From assembly GCA_964016985.1 (NCBI GenBank), contig OZ024836.1, positions 40,420,803-40,484,802 on the forward strand: DNA of 64,000 bases. The letters run 5' to 3'. Shown here piece by piece: positions 39,556-51,100 of the stretch (the first letter of the stretch is position 1; every line of letters begins with the position of its first letter). The position numbers and the translations under genes are program-made. The notes beneath the pieces are model-generated. The model was given only the letters and a program-made list of their open reading frames with translations. It had not been told where the DNA came from and made no database searches. Source of the stretch: Anodontia alba. Lineage: Eukaryota; Mollusca; Bivalvia; Lucinida; Lucinidae.

Positions 39556-40442
39556 CCACAATCTGTCAAAACTATGGCAGATTTATTTTTTCTTTCAATC
39601 GTCACAACAGTTTAAAATACATTAACAAGTAATAACCAGGCAAATGTCGCGAGAAATTGGTGTCAATTATTGCTAAAATACCATTTATTGGTTGTGGAAG
39701 TGCACATATTGTTTACACTGTTTCCACCAGCACCAAACGCATCTCCAGAGTAAGAGCTCAACAGTTATGTCCCTTCTATGGTTCAACTGTAAAAATTCGG
39801 ACTACTGAAAACGAAAGTAAAACGAAACGAGACAACGAGCCTACAAAGAATAAATATTAAATAATATCACAAGCAAGAAAGAAAGTTTGCACTTCCTGCA
39901 GTCAGAGTTAGATACTTATCAGCCTTTGGATGGTGCAAAAAAGAAAAAAAAAAATATTTCGATCTGTAAATATCGGAAGCCACTATTCGCTCGGCGTGCG
40001 TGCCAAATTTGTTTGATGATTTGCTAACATGTTATTGAGTGCTAGATCTAGAGCTATTTAAGTTTAATTTATTATGATTTATTTATCTTTTTTTTTTTGT
40101 GGATGGCGATGAGAGGATGACATAATTTACAGATGTTTCACCACACAGATACTTCATCACATATGCCCACAAAATGATACCTTGGGATTTTTTGGGAGAA
40201 AATATTTGAGTGAGCAGCATTGGCAGATGCGCCACATTAGGCTACACGGCTGTAGTCATCACGACCTGTCAAAGGTTTAGCAACCTTGCTGTTTCACACG
40301 CCTTTCTCGAGCAGTGGCCTTAAGATACAGTGACTGGTTTGTCCTCCCTTCAGTCCAATAAGCATATCTGGAGATTTCGCCACCCAATATGTTTTGCACA
40401 ATTCTGTGAAACACGTTGATCACAGTAATAAATGATTGGGCT

Positions 40443-41815
40443 AAAATTTTGGATGCAGGAGGTCAAGTAGATACATGTACATTCATATTGAACTTGAGAA
40501 GGCCTTTGACACTCCTCCTCATGAAATTCTGAAATGCAAACTCCGTGGATGTGGCATAAGTGGAAAAACTTTAGTATGAATTGATACATTTCTGTGCATT
40601 AGACAACAAAGCGTTGTAGTCAATGGTACAAAATCGCAATGGGCACCTGTTTTGTCTGGTGTACCACAGGGCACTGTTCACTGTCCACTGTTGTTTTCCA
40701 GGTTTGTATATAAATTACATCATGGTTAGCATAGAATCTGAAATTTATCTGTTCGCTGATGACTGTGTCTGCTATCAACAGATTGACATCATTGAAGACC
40801 CATCCAAACTCCAAAAGGATATTGATCAACTAGGCAAACGGGCCAGGAAATGGGGTATGAGATTTCAGCCTGTGAAATGTAACATTATGCAGCTTACCAG
40901 GAAGCGGATCAAAAAGATCAATGCAGTTTACTCCTTAGAAGGAACAGTCCTCAAAAATGTGGGTAATATTAAATACATGTACCTTGGTGTGACAATTTCT
41001 AAGGATTTGAAATGGAATACTCATGTAAGCAATGTTTGCACAAAAGCAAACAGAACTCTTGGTTTCTTAAGACTTAACCTATCGTCATGCCCCCAAGATG
41101 TTAAGGCAATGGCATACAAGGGGTTGGTGCGACCAAACCTGTAGTATGCTAGCCCTGTTTGGGACCCACATGGAATAGTAGTCCAGGAAGAATTAGAAAA
41201 GGTTCAGAATTCATACATGCCATATCTCACATTGTGAGATAAAATCTCAGAATTTGGCCCACCTGGAAGGCAATTCCTATAAAAAATTCAAATCTCACAG
41301 AATTTCCAGACCATTTTACAACAGATTTTATGAAGAAATAAAAATAAATCACACACTGTTGTGGTTTTCACAAGCTTCTTAAATGTACATGCAAATAAAG
41401 ACTTTAGACTAAATTAGGGGAGCTCTAAAGTGATGTTTAAGAAAATCTCACAGAATATTTTTTTCGAATCGCCCTTTAAATTTTGACTTATCTCACAGAT
41501 TTTAGTCCACAGCTTATGGCATACGTGTATGAAAATTGTACAGCTAGGTTTATGACTGGAAACTTACAACTTTGAAACTGGAAGTATGACAAGCATTCTT
41601 GAACAGTTAGGGTGGGAGTCTCTTTACAAGGAACCCAAAGGTAGTAAACTCATATTGCTATTCAAAGGTCTGAAAGGTAGAACTAATATACCTTGTGACG
41701 ACCTTCAACCCCCAAATAGGTGCATTAGGAATCAGCATCCAATGGCATTTCAAGTACCATATGCTAGAACTGACATTTACAAGTACAGTTTCTTCCCAGA
41801 CATTAATTAGTGAGC
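40443..41815 (+). pseudogene. Decayed jockey/CR1-like reverse transcriptase fragment
   Basis: Unrelated to the RTE-like copies. Readable pieces: EKAFDTPPHEIL and GCGISGKTL near 40490, VLSGVPQGT near 40660, LFADDCVCYQQID near 40755, RKWGMRFQPVKCNIMQ, YLGVTISKDLKWNTHV and NRTLGFLRLNL (to about 41150). After an inserted MITE at 41212-41531 it resumes with TARFMTGN, LGWESL and VPYARTDIYKYSFFP. Several stops and frame breaks. The catalytic FADD is preserved. Confidence 0.8.
41212..41531 (+). mobile_element. About 320-bp inverted-repeat element inserted in the RT fragment
   Basis: Ends read CATACATGCCATA and TATGGCATACGTGTATG, an imperfect inverted repeat. It splits the RT codons KVQNS and TARFMTG, and AATT flanks both sides as a likely target duplication. 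Internally it has several CTCACAGAAT motifs. A partial relative lies at 37310-37515. Confidence 0.65.
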
Positions 41816-42104
41816 CATGAAATTACTGTTTGAGTACCTTTTAAAACTAATTTCTATCCTATTTAAATATAAATGGGTAGTAAAAAATATAGGTAGTGAA
41901 CTTGCAAATAGCAAAAACATACAGGTATACATGTAATAGAGGTTTTGTTACTCTTTTGACTTTTCTGACGAGTCTTTTGTTTTCATGGGGAAAAGCTCAA
42001 AGATGGTAGGCTGATCAGATAACTTTGAAATTGGATAAATAGTACACAGTCTGAATCAACAAAGCTGAAGTCCCAATAACATTTACCTCATTATTATTTT
42101 TTTT

Positions 42105-42430
42105 ATCCCCTTGCTTTAGCGATGGGGATATTAATATTTTTGTCCATCCATCTGTCAGTTCGTCAGGCTATTTCCTCCACTGGGCAGAATTTAACAATTT
42201 GGACTTCCTACATGACTTCTTAGCATGGAAAGGGTGTGCGACAGCAACATATATTTCACTCTGCCCCATGTGACCGTCAGGTGGTGTCAAAAGGTCACTG
42301 TCTGTCTGTCCATCTGCCACGCTATATCCTCCTAAACAACTGGGTGGAATTTAACCAAACTTACTACTTGACTTCCCCATGTGGTTAATTCCCACATGTG
42401 GAAAATGCTCCTGGCAATGGCTAACATGCC
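42105..42430 (+). repeat. Unidentified repeat with short direct repeats
   Basis: CCCCTTGCTTTAGCGATGGG, then two units containing GTC or GTCTGT, CCATCTG, CTATTTCCTCC or CTATATCCTCC and GGGCAGAATTTAAC or GGGTGGAATTTAAC. Confidence 0.45.
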
Positions 42431-42767
42431 ACTGCCTATTTCCTAAACTTGTGCTCTTACATTATAACAGTGTCCACATACAGCCTAAAATTGTATTATA
42501 AAATCAGCTACAAAAGCCAAAAGTTAAACTTGTCAGTCCAAGTGCAAGAGTTTAACTGATCAGTAAGGGCACATGATTTAGACTGCCTGACATGGTCTTC
42601 CATCTATTTTCTTTGGGGCCAGTCAAACTGGTCGACTCTTAGCAACCAAACCTAAGCACCAACCAAATTCATGTTTTACTGAAATCTGTTATTCAAGACT
42701 CATTTAGCAATACTTAACATTTAATTTTCTGATCATACTGTCTTCATAAGAGATTGACTTATGTGAA

Positions 42768-42967
42768 TTAACACTTGTCATGCTGAATAAATCAAGATAC
42801 CACGCCCACTTCTAATTTTCAGCCAATCAGATTACTTGATCCAGATCGTTGATATAAATTCACATACTTAATGGCAAACAGTGCAGATCCAGATCAGAAG
42901 CCAACTGATCTGGATCTGCACCGTTTGCAAAGGCAGGGTATATCTGGGTTCAGCAAGACAAGGGTTA
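42768..42967 (+). mobile_element. MITE family B
   Basis: TTAACACTTGTCATGCTGAA to TCAGCAAGACAAGGGTTAA; hairpin GCAGATCCAGATCAG with complement. Confidence 0.8.
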
Positions 42968-44179
42968 AAATTAACACTTGAAATTCCCACATAAACCAGT
43001 GATTGAATTATTTAGTGTGCATCTTTTATAAGGGAGGGACCTAATAATGCAAACATTTAGCACAGTCACGTATTATAAATATTATATGATATGAAGACTT
43101 GATCATCATCTTTTCCTCCAAAGAAGGCAAAACAATAGTTGTTTCTATTTGCCTTGTAAATTTCTATCAAATTACTATACATCTGTTTATGATAATTTAG
43201 CCTTCTGTTTAGAAATAAGACATTTCCTTATAAAGTAATAAAAAGCTTGAAATATTTTATGAAATGTAAAATGCTACATAATATTCACTGAATTATAATG
43301 ACATGTAAATTCCCTGTTACACAGATAGCAAACTTCCAGGTAGCAAAAGTTCTTTCCATGAAATTGTATGAGGTGCAAAAATGTACAGATTTAATAAGAA
43401 TTCGCAAGTTGTTAAACTTCTGTAAAGTGTCCCTGTCCATCCTGTCAGAGAAATAGGTGGGCTCCCTCATTCCTCAAAATAAGAGCTGCTTGTGAATTTA
43501 CTCATAGGCAATAAAAAGTATACTGTTTTTATTTTTGAATACTAGCTTGTGTACAGGTAAATTTTTCTGTTAAAATGTTACCATGGTTATTTTTGTTGAA
43601 ACACAAATGCTGACTCTTTTGCAGTCTTTAATTATGCAGTTATGGGCTCTTAATTAAAAACAGTCACAATTCACTTCATAGAAGGCAAATGGTATTTTGC
43701 TTTCCACAAAATAATTAATGTCCTGCATAAACTTCTGTGAGTAAAACCACATCATTATTTAATCCGAAATCCCCACCAAATGGCATCAAACAGTTTGATT
43801 TTTTACCCATCTCAGATTATCTCCCTTAGAATGAAAACAATAGGGTATTTAAAAAGTCTACATATCTCAATTGGTACTAGACATTTTCATTGATATTTTC
43901 AGAAACTTGTTGCTTGGCATTGTATCTTTGTGCCAAATTCAGATGAAACAACCTAAAATCGTTTACTGAAAAAAAAATTGTCAATGAAAACCCATAGAAT
44001 CTGTGCATTCTACCAGAAAAGGAATGTAAATTTTAAAAAGATCATATTTCTTTGGTATAGAAATTTGACATTGTAATCTGTGATGCTTTTGAAACGTGTC
44101 CTTACAGCTTTTTATCCTTTTATCGACAGAATGCATAGAAAATGCAGAAATGTAATTGGCATTGTCCAAAATGCATGTT
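42968..44179. other. Intergenic, nothing recognised
   Basis: AT-rich, without family elements or coding motifs that I can see. Upstream of the NUDT8-like start, so promoter elements are possible, but none can be named. Confidence 0.5.
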
Positions 44180-44600
44180 TAAAGGGAAGCTACTCATGTG
44201 CAAATATTGATTCACACCCTTTATTTGTTTCAGTAGATGGCATTCTTTGATAGAATTTCCTGAAAATTGTTGTAAATTATGCATAAATGATTGTTCTTAA
44301 CTGTATGACACCAAAGACCTATGTTGATATGTAATGTTCAATCTGATGACAAATATATATTTTCAATAAAACGAGATCGCCCAATATTTCTTCCTTTGTC
44401 ATACTGGCTACTCATAAAGGAAAGAATTTGCACCCTTTTGAAGTATTTTTCTCCTTTAAGAGTAGCCCCCATTTTGGAAGCAATTCTAAGGGAAATTTTC
44501 TAGGTTTCCCTGGGTTTGTGTAAAAGTAATTCTGTTCTGGCTATGCCAGTGAGAAAAGCTCCCAGTGACAAGGGAGGTTAATATTTATGTGCTAATTATT
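44180..44600 (+). repeat. Repeat family T upstream of the NUDT8-like gene
   Basis: AAGGAAAGAATTTGCACCC, CTCCTTTAAGAGTAGCCCCC, and a GACAGTGTATACAAG end. It ends about 110 bases before the start codon, so it may overlap the promoter. Confidence 0.5.
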
Positions 44601-44709
44601 TCCATTGACAGTGTATACAAGTCCCTTTATATACTGAAAATCAACACAAACCACAAAGAAGAAAACGGATACGACAAAATTTTGTTTTAGTAGTGTATAA
44701 TGTTGAAAA

Positions 44710-45146
44710 ATGAACACAACAAAATATTGTAGAATATGCCGATGGCTGCTGCCTTCAAATAAAAAATTATTTCTTGTCCAAATTCGACAGTTCAAATATT
44801 ACACTGTTGCTGCATCATCAAAGTTCCCAACACGTACTGTAGATATTGAGAAACACTATGAGGATCTTCTTGATGATTTTAAAAAGAAGAAAATATTTAC
44901 ATCAGGAACAGACAATAAACCTGGGAAAGAATTTAACTTAACACTTGAAAATGTCCTCTCTGATGCTAATAAGAAGCGGGTTCAGGAAGCAATGCAACTT
45001 GTGAAAACCCCATCTCGCCCAGATGCTTTGAATCTAGGAGACAGGAGAGCTGCTGTGCTGGTTCCCTTGTGTTATGTGGGAGGGGAACCATCTTTACTCT
45101 TTATGATGAGGTCACTACATCTGAAGTATCACAGAGGAGAAATCAG
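44710..45146 (+). CDS. NUDT8: NUDT8-like gene, exon 1
   Basis: Four hundred thirty-seven nt, donor ATCAG|GTATAA, ending two bases into a Ser codon. Carries the leader, a lysine-rich linker and [13 protein letters not shown], the first strand of the Nudix fold, ending HRGEI. Confidence 0.92.
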
Positions 45147-48100
45147 GTATAAGACTTGTTAAGGAAATTTTGATAATAACTCTGGGATAACTTATTTCTC
45201 AAAAAACATATGTTGTGGGTACTCATCAGAAGACTTCTAATGAGTATCCACAGCATACCTTTTTTGTTCAGGACTGGAGAAAATTATCCCAGAAAAGTCC
45301 TTTTTAACAAGTCCTCTGTCATAAGCTCAGGGTTCAAATTTAACTTTTTTGACAGCTTGCTAAAATTAGCAAGAAGCATTATTTTTTACTTGCTAAACCT
45401 TTCAGCCACTTGCTTTTTTACACTTATAAATACTGTTAAATGTGGCCTTAAACCTTAGCACTCTGGGTAAAAATTTCAGCAGACATTTTAAAATACTTGT
45501 CTTATTTTTCCCATAAAACAGGTTTTGACATTACATGCAAATTGTCTCCTATGGAGACAATTTGCATGTAATGTCAAAACCTGTTTCCTGGGGAAAATAA
45601 AAAAAAAATATCATCATTGCTTTGGAAAAGAAATTGCAAAACTTCAGCAACAATGCCTCAGGTTCTACAATTAAACAGAATCTTTCCAACTTGCTAGAAT
45701 TAGCAAGTGATGGAAATTGCAGCTTGCTTTTTGAGGAAATCAACTAGCATTTAGCAAGTTAGCAAGTGCTAAAATTGATCCCTGACGCTAAACTTATTGA
45801 TGTATGGGAAAATTACTTGTCATAAGATGCTTATGCTTCAACCAGGCTTTCTTTATGTACGTGTAGGAGTTTTTAAGATGATTACCATAATTACCCTAAG
45901 TATTATGACACACAGGCCTGAGCAACCTGTGTAGGCCCAGATCAGACATCACAGAAAATGGTGTCTGATCAGGGTCTACACTATCTGCTACTCATCCAGC
46001 ACTTTTTACACATATCAATAGATAACCATTATGAAAACATGCCCCTTCAAATATACTGAAAATTTTACCACCAAAAAATGAAAATTTTCAGCTAAAAAAT
46101 TCTGATATTTTTCATATTTCTGCTCAAAAGATAGATTGTAGGTACTCATTAGAACTGCCTCAATGAGGCAGTTCTAATGAGTACATACAATCTATGTTTT
46201 TGAGCAGAAATAAGAAAAATAATGTATACCCCAGTTTTACTATATAAGAGTGGGGTTTAAGAGGGTCAAAATTATATAGGCATCTTTTCGTGATGAAAAG
46301 GGGCTTGTTCTAATTTTATGGTGAGGAAGTAAGGTGTCCCAATACTAAGGATAAATACTGTACATGAACTCAGTATCAGATATGAGAGTGTCTTTGTCAT
46401 ATGAAAAGGTTGTTCAAGCACTTCTGATGGGTAAGCACAACATACATGTACATTTTCATGAAGAAAGAAAAATATTTTATCGGCTACTACAATCATGTAC
46501 TTTGAATACTTCTCTTATGCAGGTTATGTAAAGTGTATAAAACTCACAGGGAATAAGCATTGGGAAAATAACCATTTGACTTGATAGGGTTATATCCAGA
46601 ATGACAGGGTTAGATATAGGGGTGTGCAAAAATACCGGTATACCGCAGTATTTCTTTAGCGAAATTAGCGTGGTATGTACCACGGTACACTTGCCGGTAC
46701 CGTATTATTCTGTGGTTAGGTAAACTGACCGGGCTCAACATGACCCTATTGGGTTGACTGGGCCAATTCTGGTGAGTCTATTTTTAGCAGCAGTCTTTGG
46801 TAGAAAACCAAAATATTGAGTTGATGATGAAACAGCTTCAGATGGTGTGCTTACTTATAAACCATTGAATTTCATTTACAAATAGTAAGCCTTAATGTCT
46901 TAGGCAATGGGTAAGGTGACATAATTATACATGCTACATTATAAGGCTGGCTAATCGGAGCAGAAAAGATAATCGATTATCAGTCCTGCCATTGTGATTG
47001 ATAATCGATTAGTAATCACTGAAGATTTGGTTGTAATTTTACCTGTCTGAGCATGACTCTTACCATTTGTTATACTTTATTGTATGTATTTGGTCAGACA
47101 GGCCTGAGCAAACAGTGTAGACCCTGGTGAGATGCCACAAACATGGCATCTCAGCAGGGTCTACACTGTTTGCCACTCATTCATCTATTTTAGACACAAC
47201 ATTGGGTAGTAAATTCTACATATACAATTGTTTTGACAAGTATGGTAAGGAGTTGAGATGTCTAAGAGTAAATATGATAAAGTAACAGACACAAAAATCA
47301 AATGATCGATTATTAGTAAATGTGTAACGATAAACATTTTTGTGGAATTTATCAATCAATTAATAGATTATCCGATTAATTGTGTCAGCCTTACTAGTAC
47401 TTGTTGCAAATACAAATGTATATGTATATTTAACAATAAATGTTGATACTTTATGAAAGTATAACAGCGGTTATAAGAATGTAAGTAAGTATGCATTTGT
47501 AAAATTGATGATAAGCAGGAAGATGTTTAACTTACAGACCATCAGATGTTGGCATATCAACCAAATGGCCACTACTGCTGGCAATTTCTCAATGACTTCT
47601 GCTAAATTTAATATTGTTGTGGTATACTGAGGTACGTACCATGGTACTCTGCTAAATGTCATGGTACAACAATGTCATGCCATGTTTTTCTCTTAGAGAA
47701 TTTAACCCCCACTAACCCGACTGTTACTATATCAAAGTCGGGTTAGTGGGGTATTGCTTTCTCATATGTTTCTGATGACTGAGATTATAAAACTCTGCCC
47801 AGTTGCCAATAAAATGATGCTCTGTTATGCAATTAGTTAAGTAATACTGATAAGACAGTTAACTAGAAACCTGCACACAAAATTCTTAAATAAAAAACAC
47901 AATGAAGAAGCTCAAAACCGATACTAAAATCTACATCGGCATCAAAAATTAATCAAATTACAAATTTTAAATGGTTTTCTATGTTAAAAAATAAAGATTT
48001 TAAGACTATATATTGCAGTACAGGATACCAGCTAGTGTTATCAGAGAAAAGTAGTTCCCCAGGTAAATCTGGTAATACCACCTGTTAAGAACAGACTCAT

Positions 48101-51100
48101 TAGTGTAGGAGAGTTGAGGGCAGTAGCCATAAAACATCTGGTTGAATTATCAGTTGAGCATGAATTTTTTTGCAACTTTTTTTCTAAGAGAAAAACTTGT
48201 CATGCTTTATTTTTGGCAGTACCCAGCCCTAGCTAACTTAGTTACATGTATGAATAGGGTTATGGTGGTACTGCAGTGTACACATAGTCACGATTGGGAC
48301 ATCATGGATGCATAGACTAGTCTGGGAGATAGATTATTACATGTACAATAAATAGAGATTAATTCCCATTGAGTTTAAAATACAGCCGATTCTCGTTATC
48401 TCAAAGTCCAGGGGACTCTGAAGTACTTCGAGATATCCATATCTCAACGTTGAGTTTAAAATACAGCCGACTCTCATTATCAAAGTCCAGGGGACCGACT
48501 CTCATTATCAAAGTCCAGGGGACTCTCTGAAGTACTTCGAGATATCCATATCTTGACATATCAGATTTGCAGAATTGAGAAAAAAATAAATCAAACAACC
48601 ACATTTCACAAATGAATATATAATTTGACTCCTGAAGTAAGAGATATATTGAAAATATTGTGGAAAAGAGAGAGAAATTGCTCCTGAGGAGCAATTTCTC
48701 CTCTTTTCCACAATATTTTGTTACCTGTTGTTAGATTTTCATGTTTAAACAGGGACCAGATTTTCACTTCGAGATAAGCGGTCATTTGAGAAAAGCAAAG
48801 TTGAGATAACAAGAGTTGCCTGTACAGGGAATATTTCCTGTGAGAGTTGCAATTCTGATAAACAAACTGGTGTGATATCATTATTTTTTTACAAGATTTG
48901 ATGCAAATATTTTCTATACATTAAACTCAAGGTGTATGACCTTACATATTAGGTCATGAAAAAAAGTTTTTCCTTCAGATTCTCTTTAATGATCTTTTGA
49001 CATTTTCAAATGACATCATTAAGTTTTATGACTTTACACCATCACACTCTTCACACAGCACGATACTGTTCTAAAGAAAATATTTCCCTACTCTTTGAAG
49101 GCGAAAATGTTTTCTGCAGAAGTTATTAAAACAGCCTTAGAAATGTAATAAATCAAGTTTGTGGTAAAACTGTACATGTATTTCAAATTTTTCAGCTTCC
49201 CTGGTGGAATGGAAGACCCTGCAGATGCTGACCTCATGCACACAGCACTACGGGAAACATTCGAAGAAATTGGGCTACCCATGGATCAAGTTGAAGTTTG
49301 GGGGAAAATGCGGCCATCTCCAAGCAGGGTAATGTTATGGGTTGTTTTGACATACTAATACACCCTTGCGAGGCTGAATAAATTAACATGCCACACCCAA
49401 TTCTAATTTTCAGCCAATAAGATTATTAGAATCCATGAGTGTCCATGCCGGATAGGGAAATACTTGATCCAGGTTGTTGAGACAAATTCACATACTTAAT
49501 GACAGTGTAGATCCAGATCAGTTGGCTTCTGAAGAAGCCAACTGATCTGGATCTACACTGTTTGCAATAGCAAGGTACATCTGGGTTCAAGGGTTAATCT
49601 TGGTAGTACCCCACTTTTCCAGTAATAGCCCCTGCAATTTGTTTGAAAGAAAGTTAATTCTTGTCTGAAAATATTTACCAGACCAAATTTCTTTATACGA
49701 CATGCTTGAGAAATATATCCACCTGGTGCCTCTGCCTCAGAACTGCTACCAGTTTAACCTCTACCACTGTCTGGACTAATTCAGCAGATGACAAATTTAT
49801 GATATCTTTCTTATTTTTCCCAGAAAACAGGATATGACACTTTGTGCAATTTGGATACAATTTGATGAAATGTCAAATCCTTTTGCAAATATACAGCTAA
49901 GAAGTGAAGACTCTGATCAGTCTGCACGGATGTTATTGTAGATTTTGACCTGTGCTGGTGGCCGGCCTTTATGGCTCGGTTGGATGTGCCGTCCAACTGG
50001 AAACCAGGAGGTCACAGGTTCGACCCCCACCGAGGTTGGCAACATTCTGTCATGGAGATTGATCATGAAATATTTTCTATGGTCATTCTCTCCCTTCAGC
50101 TGATTCAAGAAGGGCAGTTGTCAGTTTCTGGCAAAAGAATGTACACAATACTGATTAACTGTTTAGAGGACTAAGCCTGCCCAGTAAACTTGTGGTTAGA
50201 TAAACTGACTGCACTGGACATGACCCCATTGGGTTGACTGGGCTGTAAAACCTCAAAGCAAACAAACAAACAAACAAATCAACCAAAAATATTGATATAT
50301 TTCTTATTTCTCCATGAAAACGCTATAGGTACTCATTAGAAGTGCTTTGAGAAGGTGCTTCTAATGAGTACCCAGAACATATGTTTTGTTGGAGAAATAA
50401 GAGAAATGTTTACCAGGGTCCAGTTGTTCAAAGCTAACAATGTCGTTAGTTAACGATTCGTTAAAATTTACATCGAGTGATATGCAAATATGCTGAAATT
50501 TTTTGCTGAAAAAATGTGAGTAGCTTTTGCGCTTCTCACATTTTTTCAGCAAAAAATATCATAATATTGTATACTGAATCTTCTAAAACAGTTAACAAAA
50601 TGACCCTTAACCAGCTCGTTAAGCTAACAACTCTTTGAACAACTGGGCCCTGATTCTCTCTCTTATCTAGAGCTATGGACTCAAGCAATTCCAATGAGTA
50701 TACATATAACAGACTTTATTGGAAAAAATAACAAAATATCAACTTCTGAATAGTCCCATAATCCCTTTATCTGGACCTGTTTGAAGTTAGGATTTTTAGA
50801 TGGCCTGATCTTTAGCAGGAAAAACCATTACGAAAACATGCCTGAAAATATACTGAAAATTTTACCACCAAAATATGAAACTTTTCAGATAAAAAATTCT
50901 GATATTTTTCATATTTCTGCTCAAAACAGAGATTGTGGGTACTCGTTAGAACTGTCTCAATGAGGTGATTCTAATGAGTACCCACAATCTATGTATGTGT
51001 TTTACTATATAAAAGTGGGGTTTAAGGGTGTCAAAATTATATAAGCATGATTTTGTGATGATATATGTAGTGATAGTGTTATAGTTGATTTGTTTTTCTG

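Larger units (their letters stand above)
46617..48232 (+). mobile_element. Possible larger hAT-like non-autonomous element
   Basis: Left end TAGGGGTGTGCAAAAATACC and right end GGCAGTACCCAGCCCTA resemble hAT ends. Inside are ACCGGTATACCG and repeated GGTACGTACC-like motifs plus nested elements. No coding sequence. Weakly supported. Confidence 0.35.
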
